A DNA stretch of 58,482 nt from an uncultured Pelagibacteraceae bacterium (GCA_902541515.1 CACBRD010000003.1:1-58482), one strand, 5' to 3'; counted from the first letter of the stretch, positions 18,309 to 32,740 are shown. The notes: generated by a model not told the origin, from the sequence alone. Made by a program: numbers and translations.

Positions 18309-19266
18309 CATTCAGCCAGATATTAAAATTTCATTAAAACAATCATTTGGCATTGATTCTGAAATGGAAGTAGAAGCATTCTCTGAAAAAAGCGAATATG
18401 TTCCAGAAATAGATAAAAATTATAAATTTGATAGAGATACTACGCTTGCAATTGTCTCTGGATTTGCACACAACAAAAGAGTTCTTGTGCAAGGTTATCA
18501 TGGTACAGGAAAATCTACACACATAGAACAAATTGCTGCTAGATTAAATTGGCCCTGTATTAGAGTAAACTTAGATAGCCACATCAGCAGAATAGATCTA
18601 ATTGGAAAAGATGCTATCGTTCTTAAAGAGGGAAAACAAGTTACACAATTTAATGAGGGTATTTTACCATGGTCAATTCAAAATCCAGTAGCTTTAGTTT
18701 TTGATGAGTATGACGCTGGAAGACCTGATGTAATGTTTGTCATTCAAAGAGTTCTTGAAGCTGAAGGTAACTTTACCCTCTTAGACAAAAATAAAGTTAT
18801 AAAGCAAAATAAATTTTTTAGATTATTTGCTACATCAAATACTGTTGGATTAGGAGATACCACTGGACTTTATCATGGAACACAACAAATCAATCAGGGT
18901 CAAATGGATAGATGGAATATTGTAACAACACTTAATTACCTTAGTCTAGATAAAGAAATGGATATTATATTAGCGAAAAACAAATCTTTAAATAATCCCA
19001 AAGGAAAAGAAAAAGTTTCAAACATGATAAAAGTTGCATCCTTAACTCGAAAAGGATTTATAGCTGGCGACATAAGTACTGTAATGAGTCCAAGAACTGT
19101 ATTGCATTGGGCTGAAAATGCAGAAATTTTTAAAGATGTAGGATACGCATTTAGAGTCACTTTTCTAAATAAATGTGATGAAATTGAAAAAAATACAATT
19201 GCTGAATACTATCAAAGATGTTTCGGAGAAGAACTACCAGAGTCACTAGCAAATATTCAAATTTAA
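18292..19266 (+). CDS. cobS: CobS-like AAA+ ATPase (cobaltochelatase subunit family)
   Basis: A 324-residue MoxR-type AAA+ ATPase very close to the CobS subunit of aerobic cobaltochelatase. Walker A is [10 protein letters not shown], Walker [13 protein letters not shown], and the sensor region [19 protein letters not shown] follows. The start is TTG at 18292, with AGGA 6 bases upstream; the first in-frame ATG would remove the conserved N-terminal PDIKIS...[14 protein letters not shown] block. No cobN or other cobalamin synthesis gene is in this window, so the true client of the AAA+/VWA pair is open. cobT follows with no gap. Confidence 0.93.
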   Translation: MTPNLNIQPDIKISLKQSFGIDSEMEVEAFSEKSEYVPEIDKNYKFDRDTTLAIVSGFAHNKRVLVQGYHGTGKSTHIEQIAARLNWPCIRVNLDSHISRIDLIGKDAIVLKEGKQVTQFNEGILPWSIQNPVALVFDEYDAGRPDVMFVIQRVLEAEGNFTLLDKNKVIKQNKFFRLFATSNTVGLGDTTGLYHGTQQINQGQMDRWNIVTTLNYLSLDKEMDIILAKNKSLNNPKGKEKVSNMIKVASLTRKGFIAGDISTVMSPRTVLHWAENAEIFKDVGYAFRVTFLNKCDEIEKNTIAEYYQRCFGEELPESLANIQI

Positions 19267-21066
19267 ATGAAAAATAACAAGGCTGAAAACTTAAGAGAAA
19301 AACTTAAGCAAGCTTTAACCTCAACAGCTAGAGTGATTTCTGATGATATTCATCTTAAAACTATTGATGAAAAAAACAAAAAAGATTTAAATTTTGTCGA
19401 TATTGAAAATCTTAACTCGAAAGGAGATTTCATTAAAGCTAGAGCAGAGTCTGACTCATCTGCTTTAAAAAAAAAGTTTTCAAATGATGAGATTTATAAA
19501 AAGAATTTACCTTTAAATTCCTCATATAGGTCTCTTTATTCTATCGCAGAAAAAGTAAGATATGAATGCCTTGGCTCAAAAATGTTAAAAGGTATAGCAA
19601 AAAATCTTAAAGAAAATTATGATCAAATAATCCAATTTAAAAGAAAAGACCAATTAAATACAAAAGAAGATGTTCCAGTTGTGGAAGCTTTTGAGTTGTA
19701 CATGTTAAAAAAATTTCTGTACGTTAAATTAAATCCCTTAACCAATAATATGTTAAATTTTTGGGAAAAAGACTTCGACAAAGTAATGAATAAACACATT
19801 GAATTTTTAAAAGAAAACTTAGAATATCAAAATGAATACTCCTCGAAGTTTTCAGAAATATTAGAAGAAATGGATATTTTTAAAAATGAGGACAATGAAG
19901 AAACCAGGGAAGAAAATCAAGATGATGGTCAAAATAATCCTTCTAATGATGATCAAGACAACAATTCAGATGATACTAGAGATGAAGATGACAATGAAGA
20001 GACTGAAGCGAGCTTAGACTCTGAATATGACATAGATGAATATAAACTTGATGAGCAACTAATTGATAGTGAATCTGATCAAAAAAATAATGAACAAATT
20101 ATACAAAAAAAATCAATTAATGATTTAAATACAGACTATAAAATCTTTACAACCCAGTTTGATGAAATAACAAAAGCAGAAAATTTAGAAAACTCTGATG
20201 AGGCTTCAAAACTAAGGAAAACTTTGGATCAACAATTAATAGGTTTTCAAGATGTCATTACCAAACTTGCAAACAAACTTCAAAGACAACTGCTGGCAAA
20301 ACAAAATAGGGCCTGGGAGTTTGATTTAGAGGAAGGGTTATTGGATAGTTCAAAATTACCAAGAATAATAATGGACCCTTATAATTCATTATCTTTTAAA
20401 AAAGAAAAAGATTTAGATTTTAAAGACACTGTCGTTACTCTTTTAATAGACAATTCAGGATCTATGAGAGGACGTCCAATAACAATTGCTGCGATTTGCG
20501 CTGATATTTTGTCAAGAACCTTGGAGAGATGTTCTGTTAAAGTTGAAATATTAGGTTTCACAACTAAAAATTGGAAAGGTGGAAAAAGTAGAGAGTTTTG
20601 GAATAAGGAAGGTAAACCAAAAACACCAGGTAGATTAAATGATTTAAGACACATAATTTATAAAGGGGCTGACACACATTGGCGACAATGTAAAAATAAT
20701 CTTGGTTTAATGTTAAAAGAAGGATTATTAAAAGAAAATATTGATGGAGAAGCAATTTCTTGGGCATTTAATCGATTAAAAAAAAGAAAAGAGGAAAGAA
20801 AAATATTAATGGTAATTTCTGATGGTGCACCAGTTGATGACTCAACTCTTTCAGTCAATTCAGGAGATTTTCTTGAAAAACATTTAAAGAAAATTGTGAA
20901 ATTTATCGAAGAAAAAACTGAAACTGAAATTTTAGCGATTGGAATAGGCCATGATGTATCAAGATACTATAATCGAGCGATAAAGATTACAGATGTCAAT
21001 GAATTGGGAGATGTCATGATTTCTCAATTAAGTGAACTTTTTAAAAGTAAAAAAAATTTACATTAA
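19267..21066 (+). CDS. cobT: CobT-like VWA-domain protein (cobaltochelatase subunit family)
   Basis: A 599-residue partner of CobS. It has an N-terminal helical region, a strongly acidic Asp/Glu/Asn low-complexity segment at about residues 210-265, and a C-terminal von Willebrand A domain whose metal-ion-dependent adhesion site is [11 protein letters not shown] at about 395, with the later [11 protein letters not shown]. Full length for CobT. CobS and CobT form a chaperone-like AAA+/VWA complex that drives metal insertion by CobN where CobN is present. It starts right after the cobS stop and overlaps the sensor kinase gene tail to tail by 4 bases. Confidence 0.93.
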   Translation: MKNNKAENLREKLKQALTSTARVISDDIHLKTIDEKNKKDLNFVDIENLNSKGDFIKARAESDSSALKKKFSNDEIYKKNLPLNSSYRSLYSIAEKVRYECLGSKMLKGIAKNLKENYDQIIQFKRKDQLNTKEDVPVVEAFELYMLKKFLYVKLNPLTNNMLNFWEKDFDKVMNKHIEFLKENLEYQNEYSSKFSEILEEMDIFKNEDNEETREENQDDGQNNPSNDDQDNNSDDTRDEDDNEETEASLDSEYDIDEYKLDEQLIDSESDQKNNEQIIQKKSINDLNTDYKIFTTQFDEITKAENLENSDEASKLRKTLDQQLIGFQDVITKLANKLQRQLLAKQNRAWEFDLEEGLLDSSKLPRIIMDPYNSLSFKKEKDLDFKDTVVTLLIDNSGSMRGRPITIAAICADILSRTLERCSVKVEILGFTTKNWKGGKSREFWNKEGKPKTPGRLNDLRHIIYKGADTHWRQCKNNLGLMLKEGLLKENIDGEAISWAFNRLKKRKEERKILMVISDGAPVDDSTLSVNSGDFLEKHLKKIVKFIEEKTETEILAIGIGHDVSRYYNRAIKITDVNELGDVMISQLSELFKSKKNLH

Positions 21067-22331
21067 AGATTGAACAAATCTTTATTTTTCCACTTTATTG
21101 TAACTTCAGCTCCACTTCTTGTTTGAGAATTCCAACAATTAACAATGGCAAAATTTTTTTCTAATAAAGTCTTTCCTATGAATAATCCTAAACCTAATCC
21201 ACTATTTTTATCAGATGATTTGAGATAAGGTTCTCCAATTTTTGATAAAATATCGTTTGGATATCCATCACCATCATCTTCAATAGTAATTTCAGTAAAG
21301 TTATTATCACTTTTCAAATTTATAAAAACTTTGCTTTTACTAAACTTATTTGCATTACCTATAAAATTTCTTAAGCCATAAACAATTTCAATCGATTTAT
21401 AAATTTTTTTTGAATTAAGATCTTGTTCTAAATTAAGACTAAATTCTTTTTTACTTGTTTCCTTAAATGATGAAATAATTTGTTTTAAATATTCTTTCAT
21501 TGATAAATCCTCATCAATAAATTCATCCTCCTGATCAGGATTTAAGGATAATTTTTTTAGTATTTCATTACATCTTTCAACCTGACTTGCTAAAAGTTCA
21601 ATATCTTGAGAAACATCTTTTTGATCTTTTAATTGTTTTGATAATTCCTGGGTAATTACCTTTATAGTTGATAATGGTGTTCCTAATGAATGTGCGGCAG
21701 CAGCTGCTTGTCCACCCAAAGATAACATCTCATGTTCTTTAGCCATTAATTCTTCCATTTTATTCAAAGCATCTTTTCTTAACTTACTCTCTACTCCAAA
21801 TATAATTGCAAAATAATTTAAAAAAAGTAGAGCTATTATTAAGGCTAAAGGTATCGCATAGATATAATAGTCACTTACATGAAAATGATCATTCAAAGGT
21901 TCGGGTAGATCTTTTGAAATAAAAGTTAATCCCAAAATAGATAGGGTAGTTAATAATACTAACAATGAATTAGTTCTGAAGCTTAAATTTGAAGAAGCAA
22001 AAACACTAGGTATTATTAAAAAAATGATGAATGGGTTTTTCACACCTCCAGTCAAATAAATGAGACCACTTAATTGAATTATATCAATTAGTAGATGGAT
22101 GAACGCCGACCTATCTGTTAATTGTGTTTTTTTGTAAATAAAAATTAAGTATAAATTGCTAATTATTCCAATAAAAATGAATAAATTTGCAAAAATAAAG
22201 TTGAAATCAAAATTTAAATAAAAATATACAAGATATACCGATATTAATTGACCTATAATACCAATCCACCTTAAATTTATATAAATTGATTTTTTTAAAG
22301 AATATTGTTTAGAAGTTTCAAAAAACTTCAT
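21063..22331 (-). CDS. regB: RegB/PrrB-type redox sensor histidine kinase
   Basis: A 422-residue membrane sensor kinase with about six transmembrane segments in the first 180 residues. The loop GGVKNPF at 95-101 is the quinone-binding heptapeptide of RegB/PrrB. The H-box is [15 protein letters not shown] (His214), and exactly 40 residues later comes Cys254 in QVERCNEIL, the spacing of the redox-active cysteine in RegB (His225/Cys265). The ATPase domain has the N box GNANKF and G boxes DDGDGYP and GLGLGLFIG. It lies 2 bases after gyrB. The response regulator RegA is not in this window. Confidence 0.9.
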   Translation of the reverse strand: MKFFETSKQYSLKKSIYINLRWIGIIGQLISVYLVYFYLNFDFNFIFANLFIFIGIISNLYLIFIYKKTQLTDRSAFIHLLIDIIQLSGLIYLTGGVKNPFIIFLIIPSVFASSNLSFRTNSLLVLLTTLSILGLTFISKDLPEPLNDHFHVSDYYIYAIPLALIIALLFLNYFAIIFGVESKLRKDALNKMEELMAKEHEMLSLGGQAAAAAHSLGTPLSTIKVITQELSKQLKDQKDVSQDIELLASQVERCNEILKKLSLNPDQEDEFIDEDLSMKEYLKQIISSFKETSKKEFSLNLEQDLNSKKIYKSIEIVYGLRNFIGNANKFSKSKVFINLKSDNNFTEITIEDDGDGYPNDILSKIGEPYLKSSDKNSGLGLGLFIGKTLLEKNFAIVNCWNSQTRSGAEVTIKWKNKDLFNL

Positions 22332-22333
22332 TT

Positions 22334-24397
<2,064 letters not shown>

Positions 24398-24508
24398 TTA
24401 TTTTATGGAAAAATTAATTATATCATTTTTTACACTAAATTGCTCATTTAATAATTTTACCAATAAACAAAAAATGTCAAATTGACCGCATAAAATAAAG
24501 ATTATTTA

Positions 24509-24598
24509 TGGCGGAGAGAATGGGATTCGAACCCATGAAAGAGTTACCCCTTTACACGCTTTCCAAGCGTGCGCCTTCAACCGCTCGGCCACCTCTCC
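24509..24598 (-). tRNA. tRNA-Ser (anticodon GGA)
   Basis: A 90-base class II tRNA with a long variable arm. Acceptor GGAGAGG pairs with TCTCTCC, then discriminator G and an encoded CCA. The anticodon loop TTGGAAA gives GGA, reading TCC/TCT serine codons. The T arm contains the standard GGTTCGAATCC. Located between gyrB and the accessory glycosyltransferase cassette. Confidence 0.95.
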
Positions 24599-24653
24599 AC
24601 TAAAATTTATAATCTATTTAATAAAAGATTTCTTATTTTTTTTAAAGTATTAT

Positions 24654-25556
24654 TTAAACTCTCTTATTCTTTTTGATTTTCATTAATAATTTTTCAATTT
24701 CTAAAGAAGTTTCTAAGTCTGAGAAATATAACTTTTTTTTTATCAAATAATGAAGTTTGTTCAGAATAATTTCCATGGGTGAAAATTCTGTTTTCTTAAT
24801 AGAAATTTTTTTATCTGTAAAAAGGTAATTATTTTTTTCATTATAGCCGTCATACTCAATTTTTCCTTTTGATCCAAATAAAGTGAGTTTTCTATATTTA
24901 TTATTTGGAAAATTAGAAAAATTAATAATTCCTTTAATATTATTTTTAGCTTTGAAATATAAACTCAAATCCTGAAAAAAAGATCTATTTTTTTTATAAA
25001 TTTTATTAGAAATAATTTCTAGAAAATAAATATTTTCCACAAATTTTAAAATTGTCGCAAATATATGTGGATACCAATCCTTGAATGGAGAGAACAATTT
25101 ATTTTCATACTTTAAACTAAATTTTCCAAAATTTGCTTGAATAAAACTTATCTTACCAATTAATTTTTTATTTAAATAAAGAAATTTTAAATTTTCATTA
25201 TATAGATCTGAGTGATTTACAATTACTGAAGTTTTGTTTTTTTTTGAAATTCTTATTAACTTTCTAATTTCTTTAATATTATTTGCAGCAGGTTTTTCAA
25301 GAATTATCGGGATTTTATTTTCAATTAATAGTTTTGAAATTTTGTAATGAGTTTCGACAGGTGTACATACTACGGCTGCATCAATTTTAGACAAAATAAT
25401 ATTTTCTTTTGACAGAGTTTTGAATTGTGAATTGTTAATCTTTTTTTTTCTAAATATAGAGACTAAATTAAATTTTTTATCTTTCTTTATAGTTTTAAAA
25501 TATAACTTTCCAAAACTACCAAATCCTATAAGTGCTAGATTTATTCTTTTATCCAA
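24654..25556 (-). CDS. Gfo/Idh/MocA family oxidoreductase
   Basis: A 300-residue NAD(P)-dependent oxidoreductase. The Rossmann start is NLALIGFGSFGKLYFKTI, followed by AAVVCTPVETHYKI and the family's EKP motif in ILEKPAANN with the conserved lysine. The C-terminal domain is shorter and more divergent than usual and very lysine/isoleucine rich. Such enzymes often modify nucleotide sugars or surface glycans. It overlaps the GT17 gene by 16 bases, so the two form an operon. Substrate unknown. Confidence 0.85.
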   Translation of the reverse strand: MDKRINLALIGFGSFGKLYFKTIKKDKKFNLVSIFRKKKINNSQFKTLSKENIILSKIDAAVVCTPVETHYKISKLLIENKIPIILEKPAANNIKEIRKLIRISKKNKTSVIVNHSDLYNENLKFLYLNKKLIGKISFIQANFGKFSLKYENKLFSPFKDWYPHIFATILKFVENIYFLEIISNKIYKKNRSFFQDLSLYFKAKNNIKGIINFSNFPNNKYRKLTLFGSKGKIEYDGYNEKNNYLFTDKKISIKKTEFSPMEIILNKLHYLIKKKLYFSDLETSLEIEKLLMKIKKNKRV

Positions 25557-26344
25557 TTTGTGTATTTATTTTTATTTTTAATTAAATATTCTGGAAATCT
25601 ATCATCAATATTTATCCTTTGAAAATTATAATTTCTGTTAAAAATATCTTTACCTTCCTCAATTTTTTTAATTATTTTATTTTTATCTTTTATATCTTTA
25701 TTGTCGAATTCTGTATGTTGATAAGAACTTATTTTTTTAATAATGCCCTCTACATTATAAAGAAAAGAAAAGTGCCATCCTCCATTTTTTATGATATAAA
25801 TATTTTCCGGTTTATCTAACCTCCACCATGGATATTGTTTTATTTTATATTCTCTTAACCAATTAAGGGATTTGAGATTTTTTTTTAAACATATCTTAGA
25901 TCCAAACCAATTTTGATTAGAAGTGCTAAGCATATTTAATTTATAATAAAATAATAATTGTTCAAAAACTCCAAACTTCTTTTTTGATTTTATAAATTCA
26001 CTTATTCTTGTTGGATTTGGTATCTCATCTACATCTGAAGCAATGACAAAAGTCTCATCTTTAAAATTATCAATCGCTTTCATCGCATAATTTCTCTGGT
26101 ATTCAAGCATATTCCAAGGATCTGAAAGATTAGGAAAATCATCAACAGGTAAATAAATAATTTTGTCTTTAAATTTAGAATATTTTTCTAAATTAAAGTT
26201 TAATTTTCTTTTGTTACCTCTGTGGTCATAAGATCCTTCTGTAATTATAAACTTAGTGACATATTCATAAAGAATATTAAGTCGTATTTCTAATATTGTT
26301 TCCTCATCAAAATAAGTTACACAATCTAAAATATTCATATACAA
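25541..26344 (-). CDS. Glycosyltransferase family 17 protein
   Basis: A 267-residue protein resembling GT17, the family of the eukaryotic beta-1,4-N-acetylglucosaminyltransferase III. Typical features are the N-terminal DCVTYFDEETILEIRLNILY, ITEGSYDHRG, a DxD metal motif in VIASDVDEIPNP and NGGWHFSFLYN near the C-terminus. There is no signal peptide or membrane anchor, so it probably works at the cytoplasmic face on a glycan or lipid precursor. The third codon is also ATG and may be the true start. Divergent from the FAD oxidoreductase by 28 bases. Confidence 0.82.
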   Translation of the reverse strand: MYMNILDCVTYFDEETILEIRLNILYEYVTKFIITEGSYDHRGNKRKLNFNLEKYSKFKDKIIYLPVDDFPNLSDPWNMLEYQRNYAMKAIDNFKDETFVIASDVDEIPNPTRISEFIKSKKKFGVFEQLLFYYKLNMLSTSNQNWFGSKICLKKNLKSLNWLREYKIKQYPWWRLDKPENIYIIKNGGWHFSFLYNVEGIIKKISSYQHTEFDNKDIKDKNKIIKKIEEGKDIFNRNYNFQRINIDDRFPEYLIKNKNKYTNWIKE

Positions 26345-26372
26345 AATATCTTTAATTCATTACTAAAGTAAA

Positions 26373-27452
26373 ATGAACAAAAAAATCGCAATCATTGGTG
26401 GAGGACTTTTTGGTTTGACAACTTACATCATGCTAAAAAAAAGAGGACATGAATGTATTTTGTTCGAAAAAAAAAAAGAATTGCTTGCAGGTGCCTCAAC
26501 AAATAATTTAAATAGAGTACATTTTGGGTATCATTATCCAAGGGACAATCTTACTGCAAAACAATCTTATAAAGGCTATCAAAGCTTCTGTAAAATTTAT
26601 AAAAGAGCAATTATCAAAAATTTTACAAACTATTACCTAATAGCAAAACATAGCAAGGTAAGTTTTAATAATTATTTAAAATTTTGTAAGAAAAATAAAC
26701 TTGATTTTAAAATAATAGATAATTCAAAACTTGGATTTGAAGTTAAAAATATACAAGGAGGAATTCAGGTAAAAGAACCAATCTATGATTGGGAAATTAT
26801 CAAAAAAGAGGCGAAATCAATAATTAATCAGTTTGAAAGAAATAAGATACATCTTAACGAAGAAGTAAAAAAAATTAAAAAAATTAATAATTTTAAATTA
26901 ATTACTAATAAAAGTGTTTATTACTTTGATAAAATTATTGATGCTTCATACGATGGTTCAAATTTTCTCACAAAAAATTTAAATGAACCTATAAAAAGAA
27001 AATATCAGTTAGTAGTAGTTTTTGAATTCAAATTTAAATCCTCTAATAAATTAGGTCTTGCATTAATGGACGGCAAATATTTTTCTTTTTTGCCAAAAGG
27101 AAAAGGCAAGCAGCATTTGCTATATCATGTAAAACACTCTGTTATTAAAGAAAAAATTTCAGAAGAATTTCCAAAGTCTTGGTACAATTATTCGAATTAT
27201 AATGATCAAATAAATAAATCAAAAAAATTATTATTGAAAGATCTCAATTTTTATTTACCAAACTTAAATATTAATTTAACCAATAAAATATATATAAGCC
27301 CAAGAGTAATACAAAATAAAGTTGAAAAAACAGATAGAAGAGTTTCTTGTGTCAATGAAATTTCTAAAAATTATTTTCAAATATTCTCAGCAAAGATTGA
27401 TCATTCTGTTGATATAGCATTTAAAGTCTTAAAGAAAATCCAAAAAAATTAA
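26373..27452 (+). CDS. FAD-dependent oxidoreductase (DAO-like)
   Basis: A 359-residue flavoprotein with the N-terminal dinucleotide fold [20 protein letters not shown], the acidic ribose-binding residue in CILFEKK and the following [20 protein letters not shown], which resembles the D-amino-acid oxidase superfamily. The C-terminal part is very lysine-rich and poorly conserved to the eye. The substrate is not evident; the location next to a GT17 glycosyltransferase and a Gfo/Idh/MocA enzyme suggests a role in modifying a sugar or surface compound. It ends 4 bases into lepA, tail to tail. Confidence 0.8.
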   Translation: MNKKIAIIGGGLFGLTTYIMLKKRGHECILFEKKKELLAGASTNNLNRVHFGYHYPRDNLTAKQSYKGYQSFCKIYKRAIIKNFTNYYLIAKHSKVSFNNYLKFCKKNKLDFKIIDNSKLGFEVKNIQGGIQVKEPIYDWEIIKKEAKSIINQFERNKIHLNEEVKKIKKINNFKLITNKSVYYFDKIIDASYDGSNFLTKNLNEPIKRKYQLVVVFEFKFKSSNKLGLALMDGKYFSFLPKGKGKQHLLYHVKHSVIKEKISEEFPKSWYNYSNYNDQINKSKKLLLKDLNFYLPNLNINLTNKIYISPRVIQNKVEKTDRRVSCVNEISKNYFQIFSAKIDHSVDIAFKVLKKIQKN

Positions 27453-29254
27453 GTTTTATTAATTTTTAAAACTCCAATAAACGCCTCTTGTGGGATTTCT
27501 ACTCTTCCAAATTGTTTTGATCTTGCTTTACCCTTTTTTTGCTTCTCTAAAAGTTTTCTTTTTCTGTCTGTTGCACCTCCGCCATGAATCTTTGTTAAAA
27601 CATCCTTTTTAAAACCCTTGATTGTTTCTCTTGCAATAATTTTTCCACCAATTGCAGCTTGGACTGGGATCATAAAATTATGTCTAGGTATTAAATCTTT
27701 TAATTTTTCGCAAACTTCTCTTCCAGTTTTTTGAGCAAAATCTTTATGTATCATCATAGCAAGTGCATCAACTGGTTCACTATTAACTAAAATGCCAAGC
27801 TTTACCAAATCTCCCTCTCTATGCTCTAAGATTTCATAATCAAAACTTGCGTAACCACTTGTCATAGATTTAATTCTGTCATTAAAATCGAAAACTACTT
27901 CATTTAATGGCAGCTCATAATTTAATACAGCTCTATTACCTGAATATGAAAGATTAGTTTGAATTCCTCTTTTATCCTGACATAATTTTATTATTGAACC
28001 AAGGAATTCATCTGGAGTTATTATGGTAGCTTTAATCCAAGGCTCCTCAATTGAATTAATAATTGTTGGATCAGGAAGAGTTGATGGATTTTGTAAATCT
28101 ATAATTTTACCATTATTTAATTTAACTTTATAAACTACTCCAGGTGTGGTTGTTAATAAGTTTACATCAAACTCTCTTTCTAATCTTTCTGTGATGATTT
28201 CAAGATGTAAGAGACCTAAAAATCCACATCTAAATCCTAATCCTAGAGCTGATGATGATTCTGCTTCATATGAAAAACTTGCATCATTTAATTGTAATTT
28301 GGCTAACCCATCTTTTAATTTTTGATATTCAGAGCTATCAACAGGAAACAACCCACAAAAAACTACAGGTTTACTTGGTTTAAAACCAGGTAATGCATTT
28401 ACAGGTGGTTTTGATGCATCACATATAGTGTCACCAACTTTTGTTTCTGAAAGAACTTTAATTCCTGTAGTAATAAAACCTATTTCACCAGTATTTAATT
28501 CGTCTATATCTTTTGCCTTTGGTGTAAAAACTCCAACTTTTTCAACTATATAATCTTGATTAGTAGAAAGCATTTTAATTTTCATATTTCTTGTAAGTTT
28601 ACCATTAATTACTCTAACTAAAATCACGACACCTAAATAAGTGTCATACCAACTATCAACTAATAGACATTTTAAATCTTTATCAGTGTCACCTTTTGGG
28701 CTAGGTAATTGATTAATAATTTGCTCAAGAATATCCTTTATACCTTCCCCTGTTTTTCCTGAACAAGGAATTGCATTTTCCGTGTCAATTCCTATCACAT
28801 CCTCAATTTGTTTCTTTGTTCTATCTAGATCAGAAGCGGGCAAATCTATTTTATTTAAAACAGGAATGATTTCATGATTAATATCTAAAGCTTGATAGAC
28901 ATTAGCTAGTGTTTGAGCTTCGACACCCTGAGTACTATCTACAATTAATATTGATCCTTCACAGGCATACAAAGATCTACTTACCTCATAACTAAAATCT
29001 ACATGACCAGGGGTATCTATAATATTTAAAATATAATTTTTTCCGTTATTTGCTTTATAATTCAACTTTACTGTCTGTGCTTTTATTGTGATGCCTCTTT
29101 CTCTTTCTATATCCATAGAGTCAAGTACTTGTGATTTCATCTCTCTCTCTGTCAAGCCACCACATTGATGGATTATTCTATCAGCTATTGTGGACTTCCC
29201 ATGATCAATATGAGCAATGATTGCAAAATTTCTAATATTATCGATTGTACTCAT
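27449..29254 (-). CDS. lepA: Elongation factor 4 (LepA)
   Basis: Ribosomal GTPase that acts on stalled or early elongation/initiation states. 601 residues, typical length. The GTPase motifs [17 protein letters not shown] and NKIDLP are in place, followed by the EF-G-like domains and the LepA-specific C-terminal region with [17 protein letters not shown] and [19 protein letters not shown]. Last gene of the minus-strand translation operon, 7 bases after pheT. Confidence 0.97.
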   Translation of the reverse strand: MSTIDNIRNFAIIAHIDHGKSTIADRIIHQCGGLTEREMKSQVLDSMDIERERGITIKAQTVKLNYKANNGKNYILNIIDTPGHVDFSYEVSRSLYACEGSILIVDSTQGVEAQTLANVYQALDINHEIIPVLNKIDLPASDLDRTKKQIEDVIGIDTENAIPCSGKTGEGIKDILEQIINQLPSPKGDTDKDLKCLLVDSWYDTYLGVVILVRVINGKLTRNMKIKMLSTNQDYIVEKVGVFTPKAKDIDELNTGEIGFITTGIKVLSETKVGDTICDASKPPVNALPGFKPSKPVVFCGLFPVDSSEYQKLKDGLAKLQLNDASFSYEAESSSALGLGFRCGFLGLLHLEIITERLEREFDVNLLTTTPGVVYKVKLNNGKIIDLQNPSTLPDPTIINSIEEPWIKATIITPDEFLGSIIKLCQDKRGIQTNLSYSGNRAVLNYELPLNEVVFDFNDRIKSMTSGYASFDYEILEHREGDLVKLGILVNSEPVDALAMMIHKDFAQKTGREVCEKLKDLIPRHNFMIPVQAAIGGKIIARETIKGFKKDVLTKIHGGGATDRKRKLLEKQKKGKARSKQFGRVEIPQEAFIGVLKINKT

Positions 29255-29261
29255 TTTAATT

Positions 29262-31667
29262 TTAAGATCGAATTTTAGCCCCGGTTTTATTTTCCACTGC
29301 TTCTATGATTGAATTATTAATTTTCTCTAAGTCCTTATCGTTCAAAGTTTTTTCTGATGACTGAATTGTAATGTTGAAAGCTATAGACTTTTGGTTATCC
29401 GGGATATTTTCACCTTCATAAACATCAAAAACTTTTATATTGCTAATAAGATTTGGATTCACATTAGAAATTACATTTATCAACTCTTGAACTTCTACAT
29501 CTTTATTAATTACAAATGCAAAATCTCGCTCTGATTTTTGAAAATCCGATACAGAAAACTTCAATTTTTGATCTTTTAATGTTTTTCTTGAAAGTTTTAA
29601 ATTTTCTAAAAAGATTTCAAAACCTATTAGATTTTCAGTTTTAACATCAATTTTTTTTAGAATATTAGGGTGAATTTCACCAAAATAAGCTGCAACTTTA
29701 TCTTTTTTATGATCTAAGAAAATTCTACCAGACTTTCCTGGATGATAATAATTGGGTGTTTTGCTATCAATAAAAAATTGATCGGAATTATAACCTGCTT
29801 CGCTCAAAGTTTGCACCACATCTCTTTTTGCATCAAATAAATCAATATTTCTCTCTTTATCAATCCAAGAAAGTCTTGATTTTTTTCCGGCTGACAAACC
29901 ACAAACTACAGTCTTTTGCTGACCTGGATTTGAACCAGTAAAAACAGGACCTATCTCAAATATAGATAAATCTTTAAAACCTCTATCCAAATTTTTATTC
30001 ATATACATGATTAAATTTGAAAATATAGAATTTCTTAAAACTCCCAATTCAGAACTTATGGGGTTTACGATTTTTATTTCTTTACTAGCTTCTCTAAAGT
30101 GATTGTTATAAGTTTGATCTGTAAATGACCATGTTATTGTCTCTAAATAACCCTTTGAAGCAATTGCTCTTTGTAAGAAATGGAATAATCTTTGAGATTG
30201 AGTTAAAGTGGATTTAGATCTATCTTTAATTGGGTCAATTGTTTCTATTTTATCATAACCACTTATTCTAACCAACTCTTCAATAATATCTATTTGCTGT
30301 GAAATATCTGGTCTCCAGGAAGGAACTATCAACTTAAAAGAATTTTTTTCTTTTTTAATAATAAAACCAAGATCAGTCAAAATTCTTTGGATTTCTTTTT
30401 TAGAAATTTTAAATCCAACTATATTTTCAAAAGAATTTACATCAAAGTTTATAATTTTGGTTTTATAAGATTCAATTTTTTGAATATCGATTTTACTAAC
30501 TTCGCCACCACAAATTTCTTGAATTAATGATGCTGCTTTCTTTAAACCAGTTTCGATGGATAATGGGTCAATTCCTCTTTCAAATCTAAATTTTGCATCT
30601 GTATCTAAATTCAATTTTTTTGCCGTATTTCTAATTGATCTTGGATCAAAATAAGCAGACTCTAATAATATATTTTTTGTATCAAATTCTGTGCCTGATC
30701 TTGTGCCCCCGATAATTCCACCTAATCCTAAAACTCCTTTGTTATCACTAATAACACACATACCTTTTTCTAACTTATAAATTTTATTGTCCAGTGCTGT
30801 AAATTCTTCTCCAGATTTCGAGTTTCTTACGATTATCCCTTTTTCAATTTTGTCAGCATCATATGCGTGTAATGGTCGATTAATATCTAGCATTACATAA
30901 TTTGTTATGTCAACAATAGCTGAAATGGGTTTTTGACCAACTGAAATTAATTTGTCTTTGAGCCATTGAGGACTTTCGGTATTTTTTACATTTTTAATCA
31001 AACAACTACCAAAAGCACTACACCCTTGTCCTTTCTCCTTATTAATTTTAACTTTTAAAGTTTGTTTTGTTTTTAATTTAATTTGTTTCTCTTTAGATAC
31101 TTTCAATTTTCCAAAACCTGAGGCCGCAAGATCTCTAGCTATTCCCTTCACACCAAGACAATCTGGTCGATTAGGTGTAATTGATAAATCAATAAGATTA
31201 GATTTTGATTTTGAAAAATAACTTTTACCAATATTTTTTTCATATTTTTTAGATAATTCGGTAATACCATTACTCTCATCAGATAAATTTAACTCAGACT
31301 CAGAGCAAAGCATTCCATAAGAGGTTACACCTCTAATTTTTGCTATTTCTAATTTTGTGTTAGTCTTTGGGATAATTGCACCTGGAGGGGCATATATAGT
31401 AATAAGTCCTTCACTCGCATTGGTGGCACCACACACAACTTTTTTAAGCTCTTTCTCACCGACATTTACGTCACAAACTTTAAGTCGATCTGCGTTTGGA
31501 TGTTTTTTTGTCTTAATAATTTTTGCGACTTTAAATAGTTGATTATCAGATGAAAGACTTTCCACACTTTCTACCTCTAGCCCTATATTGGTAAGTTGTT
31601 CTAAAAGATTTTTTTCTTTCAAATTAGTTTTTAAATGATCTTTTAACCAATCAAATGTGATTTTCAT
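29262..31667 (-). CDS. pheT: Phenylalanyl-tRNA synthetase beta subunit
   Basis: Beta subunit of the alpha2-beta2 PheRS. 801 residues, full length. The N-terminal EMAP-like tRNA-binding domain appears as [24 protein letters not shown], then the B3/B4 editing domain with [10 protein letters not shown] and [17 protein letters not shown], the B5 domain, the catalytic-like core with RFERGIDP, and the C-terminal anticodon-binding FDX-ACB domain. Overlaps pheS by 4 bases. Confidence 0.97.
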   Translation of the reverse strand: MKITFDWLKDHLKTNLKEKNLLEQLTNIGLEVESVESLSSDNQLFKVAKIIKTKKHPNADRLKVCDVNVGEKELKKVVCGATNASEGLITIYAPPGAIIPKTNTKLEIAKIRGVTSYGMLCSESELNLSDESNGITELSKKYEKNIGKSYFSKSKSNLIDLSITPNRPDCLGVKGIARDLAASGFGKLKVSKEKQIKLKTKQTLKVKINKEKGQGCSAFGSCLIKNVKNTESPQWLKDKLISVGQKPISAIVDITNYVMLDINRPLHAYDADKIEKGIIVRNSKSGEEFTALDNKIYKLEKGMCVISDNKGVLGLGGIIGGTRSGTEFDTKNILLESAYFDPRSIRNTAKKLNLDTDAKFRFERGIDPLSIETGLKKAASLIQEICGGEVSKIDIQKIESYKTKIINFDVNSFENIVGFKISKKEIQRILTDLGFIIKKEKNSFKLIVPSWRPDISQQIDIIEELVRISGYDKIETIDPIKDRSKSTLTQSQRLFHFLQRAIASKGYLETITWSFTDQTYNNHFREASKEIKIVNPISSELGVLRNSIFSNLIMYMNKNLDRGFKDLSIFEIGPVFTGSNPGQQKTVVCGLSAGKKSRLSWIDKERNIDLFDAKRDVVQTLSEAGYNSDQFFIDSKTPNYYHPGKSGRIFLDHKKDKVAAYFGEIHPNILKKIDVKTENLIGFEIFLENLKLSRKTLKDQKLKFSVSDFQKSERDFAFVINKDVEVQELINVISNVNPNLISNIKVFDVYEGENIPDNQKSIAFNITIQSSEKTLNDKDLEKINNSIIEAVENKTGAKIRS

Positions 31668-32731
31668 CTACTTAGGCCTCTATAGTTTGTAGGTACGTCT
31701 AAAGGATCAAATCCAAAATGGTTTAACCATCTATAATCACAATCAAAGAAAGCTCTAAGATCATTAATTCCATATTTCAACATCGCTAATCTATCAATTC
31801 CTATTCCAAACGCATAACCTTGAAACTTAGTTGGATCAACCTTAACATTTTTTAAAACATTTGGATGAACCATCCCGCAACCTAGTATTTCTAGCCACTG
31901 GTCACCTTCCCCTATAATAATTTTTCCATCTTTGATTTCATATCCAATATCAACTTCGGCAGATGGTTCTGTGAAAGGAAAATGACTTGGCCTAAATCTC
32001 ATTTTTATTTTTTTTACTTCAAAAAATTCTTTGATAAAATAATTCAAACAACCTTTTAAATGACCCATATTTATATTTTTATCTATATGAAGACCTTCAA
32101 CTTGATGAAACATTGGTGAATGTGTTTGGTCACTATCTGATCTGTATGTTCTGCCAGGTGCGATTATTTTAAAAGGAGGTTTGTCTTTTAACATTGTTCT
32201 AATTTGAACGGGAGACGTGTGAGTACGTAGCAATCTTTCTTTTTTATCATCAAGATAAAATGTATCATGCATATCTCTTGCTGGATGATTGTCTGGAGTA
32301 TTTAAAGCAGTAAAATTGTTATATTCATTTTCAACATCTGGTCCTTCCTCTACACTAAAGCCTATTTCAGAAAATATAGAAGATATTTCATCAATTGTTT
32401 GTGATACAGGATGAATTTTACCCCTTACAAATGATCGCTCTGGTAAAGTAACATCAATTTTTTCTTTTTTCAATTTTTCATTAATGTTTGCTTTTTCTAT
32501 TTCGTTTATTTTTAAATTTATAAGATCTTGAAGTTCATCCTTAATTATATTCAAATCAGATGCGAATTTTTTTCTTTCTGAGACATCAATAGTACCTATT
32601 TTTTTAAATTGAGATGAGACCAACCCGTTTTTACCAAATAGATCAGATTTAATTTGATTAAGTTCTGCTAGATCTAATTTACCTTTTAATTTTGATATAA
32701 ATTCGTCTCTTATTTTTTTTAGATCAGACAT
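31664..32731 (-). CDS. pheS: Phenylalanyl-tRNA synthetase alpha subunit
   Basis: Catalytic alpha subunit of PheRS. 355 residues. An N-terminal coiled-coil ([20 protein letters not shown]...) is followed by the class II core: [10 protein letters not shown], motif 2 [34 protein letters not shown] and motif 3 [12 protein letters not shown] [13 protein letters not shown]. The start lies about 10 bases downstream of a 7-base-pair hairpin. Overlaps pheT by 4 bases. Confidence 0.97.
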   Translation of the reverse strand: MSDLKKIRDEFISKLKGKLDLAELNQIKSDLFGKNGLVSSQFKKIGTIDVSERKKFASDLNIIKDELQDLINLKINEIEKANINEKLKKEKIDVTLPERSFVRGKIHPVSQTIDEISSIFSEIGFSVEEGPDVENEYNNFTALNTPDNHPARDMHDTFYLDDKKERLLRTHTSPVQIRTMLKDKPPFKIIAPGRTYRSDSDQTHSPMFHQVEGLHIDKNINMGHLKGCLNYFIKEFFEVKKIKMRFRPSHFPFTEPSAEVDIGYEIKDGKIIIGEGDQWLEILGCGMVHPNVLKNVKVDPTKFQGYAFGIGIDRLAMLKYGINDLRAFFDCDYRWLNHFGFDPLDVPTNYRGLSR

Positions 32732-32740
32732 TTGTACAGA

